Source of the DNA: Calonectria ilicicola
Lineage: Eukaryota > Ascomycota > Sordariomycetes > Hypocreales > Nectriaceae
NCBI GenBank assembly: GCA_020809705.1
Contig: CP085825.1
Coordinates: 6,882,001-6,946,000 of the forward strand
DNA length: 64,000 nt
Direction of reading: 5' to 3'
The notes under the pieces: model-generated
Seen by the model: only the letters and a program-made list of their open reading frames with translations
Databases searched by the model: none
Told to the model about the DNA's origin: nothing
Made by a program: the position numbers and the translations under genes
Shown here: one piece after another, positions 54,873-64,000 of the stretch
How the letters are laid out: each line of letters opens with the position of its first letter
Position numbering within the stretch: the stretch's first letter is position 1

Positions 54873-57800
54873 ATGGTCTCGAATCAGCAAGAACCTATTG
54901 CAATTATCGGTAGCGCTTGTCGATTTCCAGGAAACTCGGATACTCCCTCAAAACTCTGGGAGCTTCTCCTTTCGCCACGCGATCTTACGAAACGTGTACC
55001 CACTGATCGGTTCGATATCTCCCCATACTACCATCCTGATTCCAGTCATCATGGAACCACCAATTGCCAGCAGTCGTACTTCCTCGAGGAGGATATATCT
55101 CAATTTGACAATTCTTTTTTTAATATCCAGCCTAGCGAAGCCGAGGCTATTGATCCTCAACAACGCATTCTGATGGAGACAGTTTATGACTCTTTGTTAG
55201 TGCTGTCGCAATGTTGAATACCATCCAATTCCAGATCAAATACTAATTTAGCATTCAACAGATGCTCTGCTGGCCAGACTATTGAGGGATTAAGGGGGTC
55301 ATCTACCGGTGTTTATGTTGGTATCATGTGTGATGACTGGTCAAAAATGCAAAATCGTGATTGGGGCTTGATTCACACCTACACAGCTACCGGTATAAGC
55401 CGGTCTATTATTTCAAACAGAATATCTTACTACTTTGATTGGCACGGTCCAAGCATGACTATTGACACTGCCTGCTCCTCATCACTTGTATGTGTTCATC
55501 AGGCAGTGCAAGCGCTTCGGAATGGCGAATCCCGGGTCGCAATTGCTGCGGGCGCAAACTTAATTCTATGTCCTGGTAAGTTAAACAATTGAGATCTGTC
55601 GCCGATACAACTGACAATTTTGGATTTGAAGGCGCGTACCTTATAGAAAGCAAGATGAGCATGTTATCTCCTACAGGAAGGAGTCGTATGTGGGATGCCG
55701 ACGCCGACGGCTACGCAAGAGGTGAAGGTATTGCTGCGGTCGTGTTAAAGCCACTCGGTGCAGCTCTGGAGGACGGTGACCATATTGAGTGCATCATTCG
55801 CGGCTCTGGTGTTAATCAAGACGGTCGTACTGCTGGCATGACGATGCCTAGTAACATTTCTCAAGCAGACCTCATTAAAAGCACCTACGCTCGTGCAGGA
55901 TTAGACCTGAATGACCCTAAAGACCGTCCCCAATTCTTCCACGCCCATGGCACGGGAACCCAAGCAGGAGATCCGCAGGAGGCAGAAGCCATTTCCCGTG
56001 CATTTTTCGAAGGCAGCAAAAGCACTGACACACTATACGTTGGATCCATCAAAACCACCATTGGGTAATTAGACACAATCTCCTCTCAGATACAAGTTCA
56101 GGGTACTGATGCTAGATTCGCAGACACACAGAAAGCACCGCAGGCCTTGCCAGCTTGATCAGCACATCTCAGGCGCTTCAACATGGTGTCATCCCACCAA
56201 ATTTACACTTAAACAGACTAAATCCTCGGGTCGCACCCTTTTGCGCTCACCTTGAAGTTCCCGTGGAAGCCAAACCCTGGCCCAGTCCCGTATCTGGCCA
56301 ACCCCGCCGTGCCAGTATCAACAGTTTCGGTATGGTAAATTTTATCCTGTTCTTGATTTGGGCCATCTCTAATACACAGGCAGGTTTTGGAGGCACCAAC
56401 GCACATGTAATCCTAGAGCAATACGAGAAAGAATCTTTCGAACAGGTTATGGCACCTTCATTCACACCATTAGTGATATCAGCAGCTTCCAAGAAATCTC
56501 TCAAAGCCACCCTCTCGGAACTCCGCAACTTCCTTGAAAGAAAGCCGTATATTAATCTTCGCGATCTGGCTTACACACTTACCACGCGGCGCTCCACGCT
56601 ATCGTTCCGACAGGTCATTTCTGGGATGAATGTGGAAGAAGTCATCCACAACATTGAGTCTATTCTGGATGGGGATGACTCTAAACTCAGCATTCGCTCT
56701 TTTAACGTTTCTACTCCCAAAATTCTTGGAATTTTCACAGGCCAAGGCGCTCAATGGCCACGCATGGGCGCTCAGCTGATTGAAGAATCTCCATTCGCAT
56801 CCAATCGCCTCGAAGAGTTGGATGGTGCGCTCTCCAGTCTTCCTGAAGACGATAGGCCCCAGTGGTCACTAAAAGAACAGCTGCTTGCCCACCAGGCCAT
56901 ATCTCGACTCTCCGAGGCAGCCATATCGCAGCCACTCTGCACCGCGATTCAGATTATTCTCGTAGACCTGCTAAAGGTAGCTGGTATTAATCTTTACGCT
57001 GTCGTTGGTCATTCTTCTGGCGAGATTTGTGCTGCCTATGCCGCTGGCTTTTTGACATGCACTGATGCTATTCGGATAGCATATTATCGTGGTCTTTATG
57101 CAAAGTTTGCTCAGTCTCCAGGTGGTGGCAAAGGCTCAATGATGGCAGTGGGCACTTCATTCGATGATGCGCTTGAGCTATGTGAGCTCGAGCACTTTGA
57201 AGGCAGACTTGAGGTGGCAGCTCACAACTCCTTGGCGAGCATCACATTATCGGGAGATGAGGATGCAATTGCTGAGGCAATAGAAATATTCGAGGACGAG
57301 GGCAAGTTTGCCCGCCAGCTGAAAGTTGACACGGCATACCACTCACGCCATATGCAACCATGTGCCGTACCCTACCTCGATGCCATCAATAGATGTCAAA
57401 TCTCTGTGAACGATGACAATGGTCCGACCTGGTATTCAAGTGTTTTGGGGGGCAAGGTGATGACAAAAGAAGATCTCCGATCTGAGTATTGGGTTGAGAA
57501 TATGACTCAGACTGTTCTTTTCTCTTCAGCTGTCACATCTGCTGTCCAATTGGGTGGTCCTTTTGATTTAGCTATTGAGATTGGCCCCCATCCAGCGCTA
57601 AAGGGACCAGCCCTCAACGCGATCCAAGAAGTCATGGGCAAGCCGGTTCCATATTCCGGGGTCCTCTCTCGAAACAAGAACGACGTCACGGAGTTTGCCT
57701 CAGCGCTAGGTTTTACCTGGATAAATTTGGGCGTTGGATCTGTGGACTTTGACAAGTTTGAGAAAGTCGTATCCGATGTTACGCAACCAAAATCGCTTCT

Positions 57801-60800
57801 TACAGATCTACCGAAATACCCATTTGACCACTCACGTCCTTTCATGATGCTCACTCGAGTCTCGGGTGGACACATCAATAATCACTCACCGCCACACCCA
57901 CTCCTTGGCCGTAGATGCTTTGAGCGTGAAACAAACCATCAGATCCAGTGGCGCAACTTTCTGATCCCAAAAGAACTTCGTTGGTTGGATGGTCATAAAT
58001 TAGAGGGGCAGACTGTTTTCCCAGCAACCGGGTATATTGCAATGGCTATTGAGGCCATGAGCATACTGGCCGCCGACAAGCCCATAGGTCTCATTAATCT
58101 GGAGAATTTCGTCATTACACGAGCCATGACCTTCAGTGAGGGGGAGGGTGCGATGGAGTCTTTGGTAACTCTAACTATAGTACATTCTTCAGAAGATGAA
58201 CTAAGGGCAGAGTTCACTTGCAGCAGTGGTTTGCCTTTTGACAACTCATCTTCTATGGTCTTAAATTCCAAGGCCACAATCACATTTCTCTTGCACGAAC
58301 CAGCCCCCGACACCTTGCCCAGTCTACGAACTGAATACCTCAGTCTGGCAGATGTGGAGGTGGATACTGAACGCTTCTATGCCCAATTAACACACCTAGG
58401 ATACAATTATGGCGGGCCATTCAAATCAGTAAAAAGCATCTACCGCAAGAAAGACCTCGCCATCGGCACTATAGAGGATAGGTCCGAAGGTAACTGGGAA
58501 GACCAGCTTATTGTCCACCCCTGTTTGCTTGATGCGTCCCTTCAAACCGGTTTTGCCGCTTATAGTTACCCTCAAGACGAACGCCTTTGGACTCTTCATA
58601 TCCCGACAAGTAGCAGTTCAATTACCATCAATCCGTATTTCACAAGGCTAGGAGCGGGTAATCAGCGCGTCATACCTTTCCAATCTGTCATTCATGATTC
58701 TCAAAAGCCTCACATCAATTGTGATATCGAATTATTTGCTGGGGAAGATGGATCATGCACATTTGTGCAGATTGAATCTCTCAAGTTGAAGCCCTTTTCT
58801 CCAGCAACGCCTGATTCAGATGCCATCCTATTCTCCAGCTTTCATTACAAGCTTTCTGAGCCGGATGGTGTAACTATTGTGGGTAAGGATCACTTTATGC
58901 CACCTGAGAAGATATCCTTGATGGTAAGCATAGAACGTTTGAGCTTTTTCTACCTAAAAAGTGTTGTTGATCAGATCACACCATTGGAAAAAGCCAGTTC
59001 GCTGCCTCATTATCAATTTTTTCTTGACTGGGCCGAGGATGTTGTCAAGACTGTCTCTAGCGGAAAACATCCAACTGTTCCTCGTGAGGCTGTAAATGAC
59101 ACGGCTATTTCAATCAAGGACATCACCAGCAAGTACACTAGCGATATTGCTGTTAAATTAATACAAGCTGTCGGTGAGAATATCAGTAATGAGATTCGGC
59201 AGAATGGAAGCGTTCTCGAACACATGATGAAGGATGGGATGCTTGGCCTGTTTTACGAGGATTCTCACGATTCTGTCGGACGTCACACATCCAATATCTG
59301 GATCGGACGCATGATATCTCAAATAGCCCACCGTTACCCACGCCTGCGTATTCTCGAAATAGGCGCTGGCACCGGGGGGGCTACTAGTTCCATCTTGTCA
59401 GAACTAGGGTCTGCATTCGCAAATTATACCTACACTGACATTTCAGCTGGCTTTTTTGAACGTGCTCAGGTCCGATTCAAAGACTTTGGTGAACGGATGG
59501 TATTTAAAACATTCGATATGGAGAAGCCACCAATCGAGCAGGGGTATACCGAGGGCTCCTATGACGTGGTCGTTGCCTCCAACGTGCTTCATGCTACGGA
59601 AAGGCTGGACAGGATGATGGCCAACGTCAGAAAACTCCTCAAACCTGGTGGCTATCTCGTCATGTTAGAGCTCGCAAACAATGATTGTCTGCACCTAGGT
59701 GCAGTTATGGGAGGTCTTCCTGGATGGTGGGCTGGTGCTACCCAGAACAAATGGCGTCGCTCGGGCCCAGGACTGACTCTACCACAATGGGATAAACTGG
59801 CCCTTGCACACGGATTTGCCGGCATCGAAACGGCTATACCTTCTATGCACAGGCTTCACCCTTACTCAGTCTTTGCTTGCCGAGCCGTTGATTATCGCAT
59901 AGATCTACTACGCAACCCGCTTTTTCACTCAGCCGAAGCTTCGATTCCGAATCTGGTTGTTGTAGGTGGACACCGCACACTTGAGTCAGATCAGCTTGTA
60001 GGGCGAGTTTGTACTCTTCTTGGACAAAAGTATGCTCACATAACTCACCTCGACTCACTTCAGGAGGCGAATGAAAACAACCTCCCTGTTTTAAGCTCCG
60101 TGCTTTGTATTACAGACCTGGACGAACCGTTTCTAAAGGAGAGGTCCAGTTCTAAGCTTGAGGCTCTCAAAACCCTTTGGCGCCGCAGTGGCACTATCTT
60201 GTGGGTCAGTCAGGGTTCCCGAGACGACAACCCACACTCCTCAATGCTTCTTGGTCTTTCAAGAGCCATGCGTTACGAGTATCCAAATATCACCCTTCAA
60301 ATGCTTGATCTCGACGCCATCACCCGGCACACTCCTCAGGTGCTTGCTGAGACACTCATCCGTCTAGAGCTTCTACGGGAATGGAAAAAGGACAGAAGCA
60401 TTCAAGCCTATGAATTCTTGTGGTCTCTAGAGCCTGAGCTAGTCTGTAAGGGTGGACAGCTACTCATTCCACGCATGTATCCCCACAAGGCTGGGAACAA
60501 TCGCTATAACACATACCGTCGTCAAGTTCGACAAACAGTTGACCCCAAGAAGCAGAACTTTGCTCTTGAACCCAGTGGCCAATCCTTCAAGCTTTCGGGC
60601 CTTTCTCCTCTCCATCGGCCGGATCTCGGTCAATTTACCAATGATCGTAGAATGATTCAAGTCTCCCACTCACTTCTTCAAATGATCATGGTTGAAAATG
60701 CAGGCTACTTTATGTTATGTTCAGGAACTGCTATGGTAACCGGTCAACACATCATTGCTTTATGCAATAAAGCTGAAATCCCTGCAACCGCATTAGCAGA

Positions 60801-62855
60801 GTGGATGATAGCCCTCCCATCGGCGCCTTGTGCGGAGCTCCTTGTTTCTGTCGCAGCTCATATTCTTAGCAAAAGTATCATATCTGTGGCGCCGCAGGTT
60901 GGGTCCGTTCTTATTCACGAGGCCGATCCGATCTTAAGAGATGCAATTATCACAGAGGCCACGCAGTCCGGGGTCACAGTGATATTCTCTTCGTCAACAA
61001 GCCAAATTCAGGGCAACAACATTCTGTTTATCCAACCCAATCTACCAACACGGGTTATTAAGAAGCTTCTCCCTCGGAATATCTCTCTATTTGTCAATTT
61101 AGCCCAAAATCCCGGTGCCAATGAAGTTGGCGAAATAATCACCAAGTGCCTCCCACAACAAGTTCAAACAATTGGCCCGACACGCTTTTTTAGCACCGAA
61201 ACCTGCGTCCTCCCAACTGCCTCAGTTGAGCAAATCCGTGTTTCACTCACAATGGCATTGGAATTAGGTCAGACTTCAAAAAATTTGTGGACACCTCCAA
61301 CCATTGCTCAAACTGTTGCTCTATCTGAAATTTCACAGCATTCGATCGTTGGCGAGCCATTGATCGTCGTTGATTGGAACATCCCATCGGTCGAGATTTC
61401 AATGAAACCCATTGACTCTGGTAATATTTTCCGCGCCAATGGGACATACTTCCTCATTGGCCTCTCAGGTCAACTGGGGCAGTCTCTGTGCCATTGGATG
61501 GTCACCCATGGAGCTCGCAACGTCGTCCTCACCAGCCGCAACCCCATGGCCCGACCAGGTTTCATCAACATGATCGAGGAACTGGGCGCTACGGTCAAAT
61601 TCATGGCTTTGTGAGTTATTATATAACATTGTAGGAGCGCAAGCTGACTCATTATTTTATAGGGACATCACAAGCCGTGACTCTCTGTATTCTTGCTACG
61701 ATGAAATTTGTCGCACCATGCCGCCTGTGATTGGCGTAGCCAACGGTGCCATGATTCTAGAAGATCAACTATTCGACAATATGACATGGGAATCCTTTGA
61801 CCGACAATTGGCGCCCAAGGTTGACGGTAGCGCACTTCTTGACGGACTATTTTACACCACTAATCTTGACTTTTTTATCCTCTTTTCATCCCTAAGTAGC
61901 ATATTAGGAAACTCGGGTCAAGCAGCGTATGTTGTCGCCAACCAGTACATGGTCGCATTGGCTGCCCAACGCAAGAAGCGTGGCCTCGCCGGCTCAGCAA
62001 TCGCCATCAGCTCTCTTACGGGAATTGGTTATCTCGGGCGCACCGAGCGCTTCGATTCTGACCACTTCACAAAGCTCGGGTACCGTAATATTTCGGAGCA
62101 GGATTATTTCCAACTGTTCGCCGAAGGGATTTTGGCAGGTCTACCAGAAAACTCGGAAAACTCGGAAATTATCACTGGCATCAGCCCCATCTACGATGAC
62201 CACACTGTCCATGCTCAATTCCGCAGTGACCCCAAGTTTTCCCATTTCATTATGGAAAAGCCCGATAATCAAATTCTGGTCGGCATTACCACTACTATTC
62301 CCACTAGCATTCGACTGTCTGGTGTCAAGTCTATTGAAGAAGCTACCACAATAATCACAGGTAAAATCTTTCCAGCCTGAGAGGTATATATTTTTACTGT
62401 GCACATAACTAACATGTGCGAAAACAGAATCTTTCATCGCCCGTTTGAAGGCAATTCTTCATATCCCACAAGAAGAGATGATGAACGAGAATGTCACATT
62501 AGTGGAGCAAGGTGTTGACTCTATCATGGCGGTAGATGTCCGCACTTGGTTCCTGAAGGAGTTAAGCATCGACATGCCTGTGCTAAAGATTTTAGGACCT
62601 AGCGCCACAATCCCGCAGCTAGTTGATGAATCCATAAAGAAACTCCCTCCATCAATTGTCGATCTGAGCAAGTTCAAGTCTGACGAGATCGAACTACCTC
62701 GGGTTGAGAACACGCACCCCTTGACAATAAAAGGCCTGTCTGACTCACCAGGTCACACATCTTCAGCGATAACCTCGCCTTTGGCCACACCATTCACCGA
62801 TCCAAATTCGGAATTGGTGGACCATGCAGACAATACGGACAAATCGGACCCATAA
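54873..62855 (+). CDS. Highly reducing type I polyketide synthase, KS-AT-DH-MT-(ER0)-KR-ACP
   Basis: Seven exons: 54873-55195, 55262-55575, 55632-56064, 56124-56329, 56384-61610, 61663-62360, 62428-62855, giving 2,542 residues. The 54-nt intron 56330-56383 is in frame and open, but its removal restores the KS motif [12 protein letters not shown] residues are intact: Cys in DTACSSS (about 177), His in [12 protein letters not shown] and in GHTEST. AT has GQGAQWP (about 545) and GHSSGE (about 633). DH has His in DGHKLEG (about 960) and Asp in LLDASLQ. MT has [12 protein letters not shown] (about 1418). There is no NADPH-binding ER; only a relic ([21 protein letters not shown]) precedes KR. KR has [10 protein letters not shown] (about 2117), with SLSS and AAYVVAN. 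ACP has GVDSIMAVD (about 2430). The chain ends about 105 residues later, with no TE, R, C or CON domain. Confidence 0.93.
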
Positions 62856-63907
62856 AGCTCAATGCATTGCCAGTGCAACAAGAAACAGTATTTTTCGAGT
62901 AGCTTGTTACAGGCCTTGCCTCCTGTCTTTCGGCAACATAATCTCCTCAAAATTTTAAATATTCATGTATATTTTTGAAAATCAAGATTTCGCCAACTGG
63001 AATTCCATCCATTTCAGCCTTCTTCTAGAACACAGTACTCACCCTAGTCTGGGTGAATTTACACGCGATGCAACAATGCATATCCGTACTAGGTGGAGGT
63101 ACCAAACAATTGTGCCAGCCTCGCGATCCAGCCTTCCATGTTACAATCGAAATAATTTCACCTTTGCCGATTCACCAATTATTCTAAACTAAACCAATTT
63201 TGTTTAACAATAGACTCTAGCAGTCTAATATCAATCGGAGTGTCTCAAAATAAATATTAGCAGAATTATGCGTCAGGGTAAGGATTTGGGGGTTTACTAG
63301 GCCAAAAAAAAAAAAAACAGAATCTCATAAGTTCATGTGCATGGCCACCACAAACTTCATCTCAGGACCTCATAGAACTCCCCAGTTCACAATTTCCCTT
63401 CCATTCTACCAAATAAAAAAACAGGACGTAAAATTTAGCGACAGGTTGTTTCTTCTTTTAAAGCCGTGACCGGCAGCTTGTGTGGCTTGGGTGGCTACAA
63501 GCACTATCTATGGTCATATGTGAGAGCCGATAACCAACAAATATTGTCTTAAAATGATACCTAGCGACTGCTTCCAAAATTGCGGCTCTGTGTTCTGATT
63601 TCGGCCCAATCTATGCTTATGCTGTTTACCGGATGCCCAACACAGCCCCTAAAAGTCGAGACAGCTGGACTAGTCAACTAGTCGACCAATCTCTACCAAT
63701 CTGCTGTCGAATTACAATTGAGGCGCCTCACTGAGGCCCGTGAGCCTAAAAAAGAAAGATGGCAGTGCCCATTTTCATGACTTGATTTGCATTTTTGAGC
63801 GCCTTATTTCCTGCCCCCGTGCACGTTTTTCATAACTTACCCTTCGCTTTTTGTTGTGCTTCTCACTATCTCCACTAGTGAAGACCTCACCTTTCCGAAT
63901 TTTCATA
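62856..63907. other. Intergenic region after the synthase
   Basis: About 1.05 kb. No remnant of a condensation or release domain was found by eye in any frame after the synthase stop. The second half is probably the promoter of the gene starting at 63908. A homopolymer A12-A14 lies near 63304. Confidence 0.5.
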
Positions 63908-64000
63908 ATGGAACCCTTTAGCGCTACTGCCACTCTCGTTGCAATATTCGACGCAGTATTCAAATCAGCAAAGGTACTACATCATATACTGTTGACAGTA
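63908..64000 (+). CDS. 5' end of a gene with a MEPFSATATLVA N terminus (possible NLR/STAND-type), cut by window
   Basis: The last 31 codons of the window are open from an ATG in good context (TTCATAATGGAA). They read MEPFSATATLVAIFDAVFKS, then a hydrophobic continuation. Short N termini of this MDPxS-hydrophobic-helix type are common at the start of fungal NLR/STAND and ankyrin-repeat proteins. A GT at 63975 could also be a splice donor. With so little sequence, both identity and the position of the first intron are uncertain. Confidence 0.4.
   Translation, partial: MEPFSATATLVAIFDAVFKSAKVLHHILLTV

Noticed and set aside
56330..56383. Open in-frame segment read as part of the synthase
   Set aside because: It interrupts the conserved [10 protein letters not shown] motif, has splice signals at both ends and is a multiple of three, so it is an intron.
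62856..63907. Remnant condensation or release domain after the synthase
   Set aside because: No frame shows the expected motifs, such as a SYGQSRFW-type start or HHxxxDG.
1..64000. CRISPR array or bacterial operon structure
   Set aside because: No regularly spaced direct repeats; the spliceosomal introns and gene families are fungal.

Overview
The window is nuclear DNA from a filamentous ascomycete (Pezizomycotina). The reasons are many short spliceosomal introns (about 47-80 nt, GT..AG, often with a CTAAC/CTGAC branch site), Zn2Cys6 regulators, WSC and GPI-type wall proteins, an F-box protein, fungal FAD-linked oxidases, a highly reducing polyketide synthase, and mutations of the RIP type in repeats. 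The species cannot be read from the sequence.

Layout. 0-26 kb is ordinary gene-bearing DNA: the end of a transcription factor, a four-carbon sugar-acid kinase, a damaged Bergerat-fold (GHKL) ATPase gene, a membrane protein, a monoamine-oxidase-like flavoenzyme, a secreted oligosaccharide-oxidase-like flavoenzyme, a large GPI-anchored WSC protein and a Zn2Cys6 regulator. From 3.1 to 12.4 kb there are long stretches without recognisable genes.

26.7-39 kb is a transposon-rich island. It holds a broken F-box gene, three LTR copies of one family in both orientations (one a solo LTR with a perfect 5-bp target duplication), a Helitron helicase scrap, a 0.5-kb MITE with roughly 80-bp terminal inverted repeats and a 7-8 bp target duplication, a decayed transcription-factor gene, a Crypton C-terminal fragment with a GCR1-type DNA-binding domain, and a dihydrodipicolinate-synthase-like gene with RIP-type stops only in its 3' half. 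Two intact genes, an NmrA-like oxidoreductase and an Asp/Glu (hydantoin) racemase-like enzyme, lie between oppositely oriented LTRs.

39.7-51.9 kb holds a hypothetical gene, a secreted Thr/Val-rich protein, an MFS exporter, a nitroreductase-like protein, a secreted FAD-linked oxidase and an RRM protein.

52.1-62.9 kb is the core of a secondary-metabolite locus. A LovC-type trans-acting enoyl reductase and a KS-AT-DH-MT-(no functional ER)-KR-ACP polyketide synthase are transcribed divergently from a shared 1.6-kb region. The synthase cannot reduce enoyl groups itself, so the neighbouring reductase is the expected partner. The synthase ends after the ACP with no release domain. The upstream FAD oxidase and MFS exporter are plausible tailoring and export genes. 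The last 93 bases are the start of another gene, possibly an NLR/STAND-type N terminus.
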